From Rothia aeria (lineage in GTDB: Bacteria; Actinomycetota; Actinomycetes; Actinomycetales; Micrococcaceae), in the NCBI GenBank assembly GCA_002355935.1, contig AP017895.1, positions 2,356,001 through 2,420,000 on the forward strand: DNA of 64,000 bases, read 5' to 3'. Shown in pieces: positions 40,620 to 51,456 of the stretch (position 1 is its first letter; each line of letters starts with the position of its first letter). The translations under genes were made by a program, and so were the position numbers. The notes beneath the pieces are model-generated. The model ran no database searches and was not told the origin of the DNA. It saw only the letters and a program-made list of their open reading frames with translations.

Positions 40620-40710
40620 ATCGGTCCTAATCTCTTTCTGTAGTTTACGAAGACTTCGGTTTAGCGGGCGGGGCAACCGCAGCGGCGCCCCACCCTAGAA
40701 GGAAGGCGGA

Positions 40711-43700
40711 TTATGCCTCGTCCACAGAGCTGGGCTCTGCGTGGGTGAGGCTCACACCCATATCTTCTGCTGCCCGGAAGCCTTCTTCCTCCGAGTCGCT
40801 CATCTCAATGGTCTTCCCGTCGGTAGAGAGCACCTCAACGTTCAGACACAGGGACTGCATTTCCTTAATAAGAACCTTGAAGGATTCGGGGATGCCCGGT
40901 TCGGGGATGTTCTCACCCTTAACGATTGCCTCGTATACCTTCACACGACCAGCCACATCGTCAGACTTGACGGTCAAGATTTCCTGCAGGGTGTAGGCGG
41001 CGCCGTACGCTTCCAGCGCCCACACTTCCATCTCACCGAAACGCTGACCACCGAACTGGGCCTTACCACCCAGCGGCTGCTGCGTAATCATCGAGTACGG
41101 GCCGGTGGAGCGGGCGTGAATCTTATCGTCCACCAAGTGGTGCAGCTTCAGGATGTACTGGTACCCCACCGAGATCGGGTCAGGGAACGGCTCACCTGAA
41201 CGACCATCAATCAGACGGGCCTTACCGGAGCGGTTAATCAGGCGGTCACCATCACGGTTCGGGTTTGCGTGGTCCATGAGGTCAAACAGCTCGTCCTCAT
41301 GGGCGCCGTCAAACACGGGGGTTGCCAGGCGGGTGGGGCCGGACTCCTTCGGGAAGTTCGGCATATTCTTCAGCCAGGCCGGGTCGCCCTCAATCTTCCA
41401 GCCCTGCTTGGCCAGCCAGCCGGTGTGAACCTCAAGCACCTGCCCAATGTTCATACGGCCGGGCACACCCAGCGGGTTCAGGATGACATCCACGGGAGTA
41501 CCGTCTTCCAGGAAGGGCATATCCTCAATCGGCAGGATCTTGGAAATAACACCCTTGTTGCCGTGGCGGCCCGCGAGCTTGTCACCATCGGTGATCTTAC
41601 GCTTCTGCGCCACGTACACGCGCACCAGCTGGTTCACGCCCGGGGGCAGATCGTCCTCGTCGTCGCTTTCACGGTCGAAGATACGAACACCGATCACAGT
41701 ACCGGATTCGCCGTGAGGAACCTTCAGGGAGGTATCGCGTACCTCGCGGGACTTCTCACCGAAGATCGCGCGCAGCAGGCGCTCCTCCGGGGTCAGGTCA
41801 GTCTCACCCTTGGGGGTGACCTTACCGACCAAAATGTCGCCAGCCTCAACTTCGGCACCAATGTGGATCACGCCGCGCTCATCCAGCGCGGACAGGGCCT
41901 CATCTGAGACGTTGGGGATATCGCGGGTGATTTCCTCAGGCCCGAGCTTGGTGTCGCGGGCATCGATCTCGTGCTCCTCAATGTGGATGGAGGTCAGCAC
42001 GTCCTCGGAAACCATGCGCTGGGAGAGGATAATCGCATCCTCATAGTTCAGGCCCTCCCACGGCATGTATGCCACGAGCAGGTTCTTGCCCAGAGCAAGC
42101 TCACCACGGTCGGTGGAGGGGCCGTCCGCAATAACGTCACGCTCTTCCACACGCTGACCGGCCTTAACCACAACACGCTGGTTGTAGCAGTTACCCGGGT
42201 TCGAGCGGGAGAACTTCATGATCGGGTACGAGCTGCTGGTGCCGTCATCATTACGAACCATCACCAGGTCAGCCGAGACCTCCGAGACCACGCCAGCTTT
42301 CTTCGCCAGCACGGAGTCACCGGAGTCAAGCGCAGCGTACTTCTCCATACCGGTACCCACCACGGGAGCCTCAGACTCCAGCAGCGGCACAGCCTGACGC
42401 TGCATGTTCGCGCCCATCAACGCGCGGTTCGCGTCGTCGTGCTCAAGGTAAGGAATCAGAGCGGTTGCCACCGACACCATCTGGCGCGGGGAAACGTCCA
42501 TGTACTGCACGTCAGTCGGTGCTACCAGCACGGCCTCACCGGAACCATCGCCTGCACGGCAGAGAACCTCGTCCTCAGCGAAGGTGCGGTCAGCGGTCAG
42601 CGGGGCGTTTGCCTGCGCAATAATAACGCTCTTCTCGTCATCAGCAGTCAAATAACGCACCTTGTCAGTGACCTTGCCGTCTTCAACCACGCGGTAGGGG
42701 TCTCAATAAAGCCGTAAGAGTTAATGCGGCCATAGGTTGCCAACGAACCGATCAGACCAATGTTCGGGCCTTCAGGGGTCTCAATGGGGCACATACGACC
42801 GTAGTGCGAGGGGTGCACGTCGCGCACTTCCATGCCCGCGCGGTCGCGGGAAAGACCGCCGGGGCCCAGCGCCGACAGGCGACGCTTGTGGGTTAGCCCA
42901 GCCAGCGGGTTGTTCTGGTCCATGAACTGCGACAGCTGTGACGTACCGAAGAACTCTTTAATGGCCGCCACTACGGGGCGGATGTTCACCAGGGACTGCG
43001 GGGTAATCGCATCCACGTCCTGGGTGGTCATACGCTCACGCACCACACGCTCCATGCGGGAAAGACCGGTGCGGATCTGGTTCTCAATCAGCTCACCCAC
43101 GGTACGGATACGGCGGTTCCCGAAATGGTCGATGTCGTCCACATCAACCTTCAGGTCGATCTCCTGGCCGCCGCGTGAACCCTTAATGGTGGGCTCACCA
43201 GCGTGCAGGGCGCACAGGTAATGAATCATCTGTGCAATATCGTCCTGGCTCAGCACCGACGCTTCATCCGAGTCTAGGGGCACCTCCACGCCGAGCTTGC
43301 GGTTCACCTTGTACCGGCCAACCTTCGCCAAATCGTAGCGGCGCGGGGTGAAGTACATGTTGTCAAGCAGTGCCTGGGCTGCCTCAACTGTGGGGGGCTC
43401 ACCCGGGCGGAGCTTACGGTAAATATCGAGCAGGGCCTCGTCCCGGGTTGAGACGGAGTCCTTCTCAAGGGTTGCACGGATCGAGTCGTACTGGCCGAAC
43501 TCTGAAAGAATCTTCGACTCGCTCCACCCCAGGGCCTTCAGCAGCACGGTCACGGACTGTTTACGCTTACGGTCCAGGCGCACACCCACCTGGTCGCGCT
43601 TGTCAATCTCAAGCTCGAACCAGGCGCCGCGTGAAGGAATCACACGTGCCGAGTAGATGTCTTTATCCGAGGTGCGGTCCGGGGCCTTCTCAAAGTAAGC

Positions 43701-44215
43701 ACCGGGCGAGCGCACCAGCTGGGAAACGACCACACGTTCGGTACCGTTAATAACGAAAGTACCGGATTCGGTCATGAGCGGGAAGTCGCCCATGAACAGG
43801 GTCTGCTGCTTAACCTCGCCCGTGGCGTGGTTAATGAACTCAGCTTTGACATAGAGCGGAGCGGCATAGGTGGCGTCACGGTCTTTGCATTCTTCAACCG
43901 TGTACTTGGGGTCCGCGAACTCCGGGTCGGAGAAGGAGAGCTGCATGGTCTCCTGAAAGTCCTTAATCGGGGAGATTTCTTCGAAAATCTCGGCAAGACC
44001 GGACTTACGCGGAACGGAGGTATCGCCAGCAGCTTCAGCTGCTTCAAGGCGAGCCAGCCACCCGGCGTTACCGACAAGGCGGTCAAAACTATCGGTCTGG
44101 ATAGCCAGCAGGTTAGGAACCTTCAACGGTTCGTTAATTTTGCGAATGAAATACGGCGGTCGGTGTTACCCGCACCGTTAGCGGCGTCATGGTTAGAGGT
44201 GCTCGAAGCGACCAA
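40711..44215 (-). CDS. rpoB: RNA polymerase beta subunit (two frame breaks)
   Basis: Repaired length is about 1168 residues, normal. The rifampicin pocket is intact and of sensitive type ([40 protein letters not shown]). Further on are [19 protein letters not shown] and the [20 protein letters not shown] segment that precedes the C-terminal clamp. One base is missing in the run 42697-42700 ([14 protein letters not shown] restored) and one in 44138-44141 ([16 protein letters not shown] restored). The start is proposed as TTG at 44215 (reading [14 protein letters not shown]), as known for related genera, with GGAAGGA upstream. Essential gene, so the breaks are most likely errors. Confidence 0.96.
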
Positions 44216-44230
44216 GATGGGGATCCTTCC

Positions 44231-44244
44231 ACAGACATGTCTGT
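44231..44244. promoter_or_regulatory. 14-bp perfect palindrome before the rpoB ribosome binding site
   Basis: ACAGACATGTCTGT, 16 bases upstream of the proposed rpoB start codon. It could be an operator or an RNA hairpin near the binding site; no match to a known regulator is claimed. Confidence 0.3.
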
Positions 44245-44459
44245 TAGCAATCAGCCTCCCGGCAACGTTACCGAAAACACAGACTCCGGGCCGCAGATAC
44301 GGTGCACGAAGCTACAGATGTCGAACGGGGAAACGTCACCTTCAAGCCTGTGCCCACCGCTATATGAAGGCACTCAGGTTAGGGAAAGCGTAAATATTAA
44401 CGATACACCATTGTTTGAGGATTGTCTACCACACCCCGTGGGATGATGCAAGCGCCGGT

Positions 44460-44487
44460 TCACAAGAACTTGTGATGCCCCTTGTGA
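44460..44487. promoter_or_regulatory. Operator-like half-site cluster upstream of rpoB
   Basis: TCACAAG (44460-44466) and CTTGTGA (44469-44475) form a dyad with a 2-base centre, and a further CTTGTGA stands at 44481-44487, 12 bases from the previous one. The rest of the 44216-44583 gap has no gene. A regulator is inferred, not identified. Confidence 0.35.
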
Positions 44488-44583
44488 AAGCTTCAATAGT
44501 ATGCCCGCAATAATTAATCACCGGATTTTGAACCGCTCATGAGAGTCTCTCACTCTCCCCCGCCCCGGCTGGCCTTCATGCTT

Positions 44584-45114
44584 CTAGTGCCCATAGTCAA
44601 AAATAGTGCCGTCAGGGTTGGTGTACGACTCAACCGCCATACCCACTTTCACCAGTTTTACACCGTCCTGGTACACCATTATCATGCCATGTTCAATATC
44701 CCACTCAGTCTCGGCTTCCACCACAATCAGCAGGCTGTTATTGTCCAAGGCCACCGTGCACTGATCCCAGATAGGGCCCACCAGGCTCCACACCTGAGAT
44801 TCAGGAATATCCGGCAAGTATTGTTCCCACCCGTACTCATCCGCCATATCAAAATACATGCGGTAGAACTGGTGCACATACGGGGTTGCCTGAGCAAAAA
44901 TATCGGCATCGGGTGAGCGGAAGTTATCAATCGCGGCACGAATACGCTGCCACCCGGCAGAGTCAAGAGTCTGCAGATCGAACCTAAACGTTACTGCATT
45001 CTTCTTGAGCGCAGGCACGTCCACCGGGTCGCTCACATAGAGCTCTTTATCGGTATCATAGGTGAAGTTTATGGTCTCAGGTTCAGGAGTGCTCTCAGGT
45101 TTCATCGCCGCCAC
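44584..45114 (-). CDS. Uncharacterised 176-residue protein, possibly DUF6985-like
   Basis: I do not recognise this protein with certainty. It is soluble, acidic, and has no signal peptide or membrane segment. Visible are an N-terminal INFTYDTDKELYVSDPVDVP, a middle with FYRMYFDMADEYGWEQYLPD, and the pattern VWSLVGPIWDQCTV followed by VVEAETEWDIEHGMIMVYQD and GVKLVKVGMAVESYTNPDG. The last part resembles the small DUF6985 family, some members of which sit near toxin-immunity loci; that link is weak. The start is GTG at 45114 (AAGGAAA four bases upstream) or ATG at 45105. Same strand as sdaA and rpoB; about 130 bases from sdaA and 370 from rpoB. Confidence 0.7.
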   Translation of the reverse strand: MAAMKPESTPEPETINFTYDTDKELYVSDPVDVPALKKNAVTFRFDLQTLDSAGWQRIRAAIDNFRSPDADIFAQATPYVHQFYRMYFDMADEYGWEQYLPDIPESQVWSLVGPIWDQCTVALDNNSLLIVVEAETEWDIEHGMIMVYQDGVKLVKVGMAVESYTNPDGTIFDYGH

Positions 45115-45248
45115 TTTCCTTCTGTATGAACTCTCATTATTTCATCGCCGCGCCCCGTTCCGGTCTTTTTAGCGAACGTGTTCTTGAATCGTTGTCTCTA
45201 GTTCTTCTAGAAACCGTGCGGTGGGCGGACACGCCTAACACCCGGTAG

Positions 45249-46781
45249 CTAGCACTCCACCACATTCAGCGCGAGACCGCCCATGGAAGTCTCCTTATAC
45301 CGGTGTGACATGTCCATGCCGGTTTGGCGCATGGTCTCAATCACCTGATCCAGCGACACCCGGTGCACCCCGTCCCCGCGCAGGGCCATGCGCGCCGCCG
45401 TCACCGCATTCGATGCGGCCATAGCATTCCGCTCAATGCACGGGATCTGCACCAGCCCACCCACGGGGTCGCAGGTCAGCCCCAGGTTATGCTCCATCGC
45501 GATCTCGGCGGCATTCTCAATCTGCTCATTCGTGCCGCCCAGCACCTGCGCCAGCCCAGCCGCCGCCATTGACGAGGCGGTACCAACCTCACCCTGGCAC
45601 CCCACCTCAGCCCCCGAAATGGAGGCCCGTTTCTTATACAGGGCACCGATTGAGGCAGCCGCCAGGAAGAACTTAACCACCGCGTCCTCACGCGCAGCCT
45701 GGCCACAGTGGCGAATTCCCGGGGTGTAATTCATGGCGTAGTGCAGCACCGCCGGAATAATACCTGAGGCGCCGTTCGTTGGGGCCGTCACCACGCGCCC
45801 ACCGAAGGCGTTCTCCTCATTCACGGCAAGCGCGATCAGGTTCACCCAGTCCGTGGCGAATTCCGCCGACTTCTCGGGGTCCTCCACCATAAGGTCACGG
45901 TGCCAAGCCCCCGCACGGCACCGCACTTTAAGCGGCCCCGGCAGGTACCCCACGCGTGACAGCGAAGACCCAATGCACTCTTTCATGACCTGCCGAATGC
46001 CTAGAATACCAGCGCGTACTTCCTGCTCGGACCGGACGGAACACTCATTCGCCATTTTCAGTTCGGCAATACTCAGCCCGGCATCATTCGCCAGCTGCAG
46101 CAGCTCGGCACCGGAGCCAAACGGATAAGGCGGGTTCGACAGGGACGCCCCTCCCGTGGCCTCCTCATCACCTTCAACAACGAACCCGCCGCCAATTGAG
46201 AAGTAGGTGCGCTCCGCCAGTATCTGCTCACCAGCAAACGCAGTGATTTTCATGCCGTTCGTGTGGCGTGGCAATACCGTGAGCGGGCGCAGGGTCATCT
46301 CGGCTTCACGGTAGTTCAGCACCGGCCCGTACACTTTCCCGTCCTCACTGCCGGGGGCTCCCCCCGTGTAGGCCTGGGACGGGTACCCGGCAAGCGGCAA
46401 GGTGCCATCTACACTATTGCGCTGCATCATCGCCTCGGCATCAGCAATGCAGATGGTTTCGGGGACGAACCCGCAGAGTCCTTTCAAAGCCGCGCTCATG
46501 GTGCCGTGCCCGGCCCCGGTTGCCGCAAGGGAACCGTAAAGATCGACGTGGATACGGCTCACCCTATCCAGCAGGTTCGCGTCGATCAGCTCGGCAATAA
46601 AACGGTTGGAGGCGCGCATCGGCCCCACTGTGTGCGAACTTGAGGGGCCCACCCCCACACTGAACAGCTCAAAGACACTAATGTCATACTCCAGTGCCTC
46701 CGCTTTCTTCTGCACGGCGCTGGGTATGCTGGCGGTGCTGGGGTTCCGGTCGTCATCGGGCGCACCAATGTTAAGAGCCAT
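45249..46781 (-). CDS. sdaA: L-serine ammonia-lyase (iron-sulfur L-serine dehydratase, single chain)
   Basis: 510 residues, the fused alpha-beta form. It converts L-serine to pyruvate and ammonia using a [4Fe-4S] cluster. The N-terminal part has SVFELFSVGVGPSSSHTVGP. The C-terminal catalytic part has SGAEVGCQGEVGTASSMAAA, LGLTCDPVGGLVQIPCIERN, whose three cysteines are the expected cluster ligands, and YKETSMGGLALNVVEC at the end. The start is ATG at 46781. It is the third gene of a gcvP-gcvT-sdaA run, but a terminator lies before it. Context suggests combined glycine and serine use for one-carbon units and pyruvate. Confidence 0.96.
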   Translation of the reverse strand: MALNIGAPDDDRNPSTASIPSAVQKKAEALEYDISVFELFSVGVGPSSSHTVGPMRASNRFIAELIDANLLDRVSRIHVDLYGSLAATGAGHGTMSAALKGLCGFVPETICIADAEAMMQRNSVDGTLPLAGYPSQAYTGGAPGSEDGKVYGPVLNYREAEMTLRPLTVLPRHTNGMKITAFAGEQILAERTYFSIGGGFVVEGDEEATGGASLSNPPYPFGSGAELLQLANDAGLSIAELKMANECSVRSEQEVRAGILGIRQVMKECIGSSLSRVGYLPGPLKVRCRAGAWHRDLMVEDPEKSAEFATDWVNLIALAVNEENAFGGRVVTAPTNGASGIIPAVLHYAMNYTPGIRHCGQAAREDAVVKFFLAAASIGALYKKRASISGAEVGCQGEVGTASSMAAAGLAQVLGGTNEQIENAAEIAMEHNLGLTCDPVGGLVQIPCIERNAMAASNAVTAARMALRGDGVHRVSLDQVIETMRQTGMDMSHRYKETSMGGLALNVVEC

Positions 46782-47065
46782 AGTTCACTAAACTTTCTGA
46801 TTTTTTCCCGGCACGACATTGCACCGCAACAGTGTTCTCACCCAGCCCCATACGGTGCCGAACCCTGCCCCGGGTTCTGGGGTGAGGCGGCGAAACGCTA
46901 CAGTATCTGCGGTATGAGCGGAGCCGCCGAGCAGGTATCAACAGCAGACGTTTCCCATCCTATCCCACCGGGCACCAACCTTAAAACTAAGGGTGGGTTA
47001 CCCTGCACTCATGCCCGCCCGCTAAGTATTCGTTCACCCAAGACACCACAAGCAGAGGACACACA
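46782..47065 (-). other. sdaA upstream region without a gene
   Basis: No gene or known regulatory RNA is recognised between the gcvT terminator and sdaA. It presumably contains the sdaA promoter. Confidence 0.45.
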
Positions 47066-47115
47066 CAAAAACCGGGGTGCCGCTCCCCCACCGCTGTGAG
47101 GAGACAGCACCCCGG
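47066..47115 (-). terminator. Rho-independent terminator after gcvT
   Basis: Outer 9-bp GC stem (47107-47115 with 47072-47080), enclosing a GC-rich loop, followed on the minus strand by TTTTTGTGTGTGT; 55 bases past the gcvT stop. Confidence 0.7.
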
Positions 47116-47169
47116 CCGGATCCGTGCGCAAGCCCTACCGGCTACACTGTGAGCAGCCGCCGCTTGTTG

Positions 47170-48288
47170 CTACTTCTCGCGCTTGTAGAACGGCAGCGGA
47201 ACCACATCAAACGTTGCGCGCTTGCCGCGAATATCCACGTCCACCTCGGTGCCGACCTCGGAAAATTCGCGCTTCACCAAGGCCATTGCCACCGGGTAAC
47301 CCAGGGTCGGCGAGGGAATACCGGAGGTGACCTCACCAATCTGGTTGCCCTCAGCATCAACAAGGAACGAACCCGCACGTGCCGGACGCTTCGCCTGTGC
47401 CTTCAGACCCACCAGGATGCGCTCCGACGGAGACTTCGCCAGCTCGGTCAGGGCGGCACGGCCCACGAAGTCAACGGCCTTCTTCTCCAAGGCGATCTCA
47501 ACCAGGCGACCCAAGCCAGACTCGAACGGGGTAATATCCAGGCCCAGCTCGTGGCCGTAAAGCGGCATACCAGCCTCAAGGCGCAGGGAATCACGGGAAG
47601 CCAAACCAGCAGGAGTCAGCCCGAACGGCTCACCTGCGGCTGCGAGGGCCTCCCACAGTTTCACGGCATCAGCGTTCGGCACGAACAGCTCGAAACCGTC
47701 CTCGCCGGTGTAGCCGGTGCGTGCCAGCAGCACGTCCACCCCGGCGATGGTAACCGGCACAGAAGCGTAGTATTTGACCTCACGCACCGCGTCCTCATCG
47801 GAAGCACCAGCGGCCAGCAGAATCTCCTCAGCACGCGGACCCTGCACAGCAACCAGGGAGGTTTCCTCAGACTCATTGACGAACTTCACATCAAAATCGC
47901 CCAGGCGCTCACTCATGGCGGCGAAATCTTTATCAATATTGGCGGCATTGGGCACCACCAGGAACTCCTCGTCACCCAGACGGTAGGTGATGAGGTCGTC
48001 AATAACACCGCCCTTATCGTTCACCAGGATCGAGTACTTGGCGCGGCCAGGCTTCAAGACAGACATGTTGGAAACCAGCGCGTAGTCAAGGAACGCTGCG
48101 GCGTCCGGCCCGCTCACACGGAACTCGCCCATATGGGAGAGGTCAAAGATACCGGCGCGGGTGCGCACAGCCTCATGCTCGGCAACATCGTTAGCGTACT
48201 TGAGCGGCATATCCCAGCCACCGAAGTCGGTGAACGAGGCACCCAGTTTTTCGTGGACGGGGTACAGGGCGGTTTTCTTGGGTGACAT
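47170..48288 (-). CDS. gcvT: Aminomethyltransferase (glycine cleavage T protein)
   Basis: 372 residues, normal length. It takes the aminomethyl group from lipoylated H protein, yielding methylene-tetrahydrofolate and ammonia. Seen are LYPVHEKLGASFTDFGGWDM, GIFDLSHMGEFRVSGPDA, LARTGYTGEDGFELFVPNAD and the C-terminal GKRATFDVVPLPFYKR. The start is ATG at 48288 with AAGGAGATAAT upstream, the strongest ribosome binding site of this group. It lies 164 bases behind gcvP; that gap holds a GC-rich imperfect stem-loop near 48370-48425. No gcvH is present in the window. Confidence 0.97.
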   Translation of the reverse strand: MSPKKTALYPVHEKLGASFTDFGGWDMPLKYANDVAEHEAVRTRAGIFDLSHMGEFRVSGPDAAAFLDYALVSNMSVLKPGRAKYSILVNDKGGVIDDLITYRLGDEEFLVVPNAANIDKDFAAMSERLGDFDVKFVNESEETSLVAVQGPRAEEILLAAGASDEDAVREVKYYASVPVTIAGVDVLLARTGYTGEDGFELFVPNADAVKLWEALAAAGEPFGLTPAGLASRDSLRLEAGMPLYGHELGLDITPFESGLGRLVEIALEKKAVDFVGRAALTELAKSPSERILVGLKAQAKRPARAGSFLVDAEGNQIGEVTSGIPSPTLGYPVAMALVKREFSEVGTEVDVDIRGKRATFDVVPLPFYKREK

Positions 48289-48452
48289 ATTATCTCCTTA
48301 CTACACTGCTTCGTGTAAAACTAGTGCAAGAACAATCGTTCTGCTATAAGTGTGGTTGGTGTGCTGGGGTACGCCCCGCTCCCCTGCCCTCCCGCGTCTG
48401 GGGGGGAGAGCGAAACGGGGCGCCCCTGAACCGGTGCTACCGGCCGAAAACC

Positions 48453-51299
48453 CTACTGGGCTTCAAGGTCGAATGCCTCCATCGGCGGGCATTCGCAAAC
48501 GAAGTGGCGGTCACCACCGGCACCATCAATACGGCCCACCGGGGTGAAGTATTTATTCAGACGCAAAGACTTCACCGGGTACGCCGCCTGCGTGCGGGTG
48601 TAGGGGCGGTCCCACTCGTCAGCAGAGACGACCTCCACAGTGTGCGGGGCGTTACGAAGCACCGAATCCTCCAGTGCGACCTTACCGTCTGCGACCTCAA
48701 GAATCTCGTCGTAGATGGTCTCCATCGCCTCAATGAAACGGTCGAGTTCCTCCTTCGACTCCGACTCGGTCGGCTCCATCATCAGGGTGCCCGGAACCGG
48801 GAACGCCAGGGTGGGGGCGTGGAAGCCGAAGTCCATCAGGCGCTTGCACACGTCCTCAGCGGTCACATGCGAGCGGTCGGTCAGCTCACGCACATCCAGG
48901 ATGCACTCGTGACCCACCAGCCCGCCCGGGCCGGTGTACAGTACGGGGAACTTATCGTTCAGTTTCTTCGCAACATAGTTGGCGTTCAGTACCGCATATG
49001 CGGAAGAGCTCTTCAGACCCTCGGCACCGCTCATCGCAATATACATCCAGCTGATCGGCAGCACCCCGGCCGAGCCGAAGAACGCCTGCGCAATCGGAAG
49101 CGCCGCGCCTTCAGGCAGGTTACCTTCAGCGTCAGCGGTGTAGGCATCACCGGGCAGGTACTTCACCAGGTGCTCCCGCACCGCCAACGGGCCCACGCCG
49201 GGGCCGCCGCCGCCGTGCGGAATGGAGAAGGTCTTGTGCAGGTTCAGGTGGGAGACGTCGCCGCCGAACTTACCGGGCTGCGCAAAGCCCATCTGTGCGT
49301 TCAGGTTAGCGCCATCCACATACACCTGCCCGCCCGCGGCGTGCACCAGCTCGCACACCTGGGCCACCTGCTCCTCAAACACGCCGTGCGTGGAGGGGTA
49401 GGTGATCATAATGCCTGCGATCGCATCGCCGTACTTCTCAATCTTCGCCTTCAAATCCTCAACATCGATCGAGCCGTCGGATGCGGTTGCCACACCCGCA
49501 ACCTTAAGCCCAGCCAATGCGGCAGATGCGGCATTCGTGCCGTGCGCAGAGAGCGGAATGAGCACAGTATTGCGCTGATGGTCACCATTAGCCTCGTGGT
49601 AGGAGCGGATGGCACGCAGACCGGCGTACTCGCCCGACGCGCCTGAGTTCGGCTGCAACGACACCGCATCGTACCCGGTGATAGCCACCAGCCAGTCAGA
49701 AAGCTCACGGATGAGCTCATGCCAGCCCTGGGCCTGATCGGCCGGTGCCAGCGGGTGAACGCCCGCGAATTCAGGCCACGAGATCGGCTCCATCTCAGCC
49801 GCCGCGTTCAGTTTCATGGTGCACGAACCCAGCGGAATCATCGTCCGATCCAGCGCCAAGTCCTTATCCGAGAGGCGGCGCAGGTAGCGCATCATCTCAG
49901 TTTCGGAGCGGTACTTGTGGAAGATGGGGTGCTGCATGTAGTCGTCGGTGCGCAGCAGTGCATCCGGGATACCAAACGCAGGGTCAGCTTCGGCGGGCAG
50001 CTCCCCGCCGAGGGCCTTCACAAGGCGCCCCAGCACGGCATCACCATGCGACTCACCCACCGAGATACCCACGCGGTTAGCGTCGAAACGGCGAATGTTA
50101 ACACCGGCATCCAACGCCTTAGCCACCAGCTCATCAGCCGCACCGGGTGCTTCGACAACAACGGTGTCGAAGAAGTTCTTGTGCACAATACCGTAGCCAG
50201 CCTTCTGCAGGGCAGTGGCCACACGTGCCGCATTTGTGTGCAGGCGTTCAGCAATAGCGCGCAGCCCCTCGGGGCCGTGGTACATGGCGTAAGCACCGGC
50301 AACAATCGCCAGCAGAGCTTGGGCGGTACAGATATTACTGGTGGCCTTCTCACGGCGGATGTGCTGCTCGCGGGTCTGCAGTGCCAACCGGTACGCAGGT
50401 TTACCCGAAGAGTCCTGCGAAACACCCACCAGACGACCCGGCAGGGTACGTTCCATACCCTTATGAACCGCCATGTACGCGGCGTGCGGGCCGCCGAAGA
50501 AGAACGGCAAACCAAAGCGCTGGGTGTTGCCCACCGCAACATCGGCACCCAACTCACCCGGGGACTTCAACAGGGTCAAAGCCAGCAAGTCGGCGACCAC
50601 GGTCACCAGGGCCTTACGTTCTTTAGCGGCCTTAATAAGCGGCTCAATATCGCGCAGCTGGCCATCCTGGGCGGGGTACGCGAAGACCACACCGTACAGG
50701 TCGCCCTCAGGCAGCCCATCTGAGAAGTCGGTGATTACAAACGGGATGTCGAGCATCTGCGCACGGCCACGCACCACCGAAATCACCTGGGGCAGGCAGC
50801 GTGAGTCAATGGCGAAGAAACCGTTCTTCACCTTACGGTTAGCGCGGTGCATCATCACAACCGCTTCAGCAACCGCGGTCGCCTCATCCAGCAGGGAAGC
50901 GTTGGCGATCTCAAGACCGGTCAGTTCCATGACCGTGTTCTGGAAATTCAGCAGAGCCTCCAGGCGGCCCTGCGAAATTTCAGCCTGATACGGGGTGTAT
51001 GAGGTGTAAAACCCGGGATTCTCAAGAATATTACGGCGAAGCACAGCGGGGGTTACGGCATCATAGTAGCCGGCACCAATCATCTGTGCGTACACCTTAT
51101 TCTTAGCGGCATACCCGGCGATCTTAGCCAGCGCATCCTGCTCAGTCAGCGGCTCCGGCAAAGGCAGATCGGCACGAAGACGAATCTGTTCGGGGACGAC
51201 GGCGTCCATCAGAGCCCCTAGGGAGTCATACCCCAGGGTGCTGAGCATCTGCTCAGCGTCTGCGGAACGGGGGCCGAGATGACGGTCAATGAAAGACAT
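48453..51299 (-). CDS. gcvP: Glycine dehydrogenase, decarboxylating (glycine cleavage P protein)
   Basis: 948 residues, the long homodimeric form with both halves in one chain. It decarboxylates glycine and loads the aminomethyl group onto H protein. Pyridoxal phosphate binds the lysine in VSHLNLHKTFSIPHGGGGPG. Other family segments are FIDRHLGPRSADAEQML at the N-terminus, IPLGSCTMKLNAAAEM and STHGVFEEQV. Start ATG at 51299 with TAGGAGATAG upstream. Followed by gcvT and sdaA. No glycine riboswitch is recognised in the 157 bases upstream. Confidence 0.97.
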   Translation of the reverse strand: MSFIDRHLGPRSADAEQMLSTLGYDSLGALMDAVVPEQIRLRADLPLPEPLTEQDALAKIAGYAAKNKVYAQMIGAGYYDAVTPAVLRRNILENPGFYTSYTPYQAEISQGRLEALLNFQNTVMELTGLEIANASLLDEATAVAEAVVMMHRANRKVKNGFFAIDSRCLPQVISVVRGRAQMLDIPFVITDFSDGLPEGDLYGVVFAYPAQDGQLRDIEPLIKAAKERKALVTVVADLLALTLLKSPGELGADVAVGNTQRFGLPFFFGGPHAAYMAVHKGMERTLPGRLVGVSQDSSGKPAYRLALQTREQHIRREKATSNICTAQALLAIVAGAYAMYHGPEGLRAIAERLHTNAARVATALQKAGYGIVHKNFFDTVVVEAPGAADELVAKALDAGVNIRRFDANRVGISVGESHGDAVLGRLVKALGGELPAEADPAFGIPDALLRTDDYMQHPIFHKYRSETEMMRYLRRLSDKDLALDRTMIPLGSCTMKLNAAAEMEPISWPEFAGVHPLAPADQAQGWHELIRELSDWLVAITGYDAVSLQPNSGASGEYAGLRAIRSYHEANGDHQRNTVLIPLSAHGTNAASAALAGLKVAGVATASDGSIDVEDLKAKIEKYGDAIAGIMITYPSTHGVFEEQVAQVCELVHAAGGQVYVDGANLNAQMGFAQPGKFGGDVSHLNLHKTFSIPHGGGGPGVGPLAVREHLVKYLPGDAYTADAEGNLPEGAALPIAQAFFGSAGVLPISWMYIAMSGAEGLKSSSAYAVLNANYVAKKLNDKFPVLYTGPGGLVGHECILDVRELTDRSHVTAEDVCKRLMDFGFHAPTLAFPVPGTLMMEPTESESKEELDRFIEAMETIYDEILEVADGKVALEDSVLRNAPHTVEVVSADEWDRPYTRTQAAYPVKSLRLNKYFTPVGRIDGAGGDRHFVCECPPMEAFDLEAQ

Positions 51300-51456
51300 A
51301 ATATCTATCTCCTAATCGGCGCAAACCGTTAGCGGTTCACAACGGTGCTGTTGTGTATAACAGTACTAATTTTCCCACAATGTGGGCTTAAACTTCTAGC
51401 TGTCTGTGCCCTGTGACCCGCATATTATGGGGTTTACCGGCACATATATGAGCAGG

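Noticed and set aside
51300-51456. Glycine riboswitch upstream of gcvP
   Set aside because: No tandem aptamer core was recognised, and the gap of 157 bases is too short for a tandem form with expression platform.
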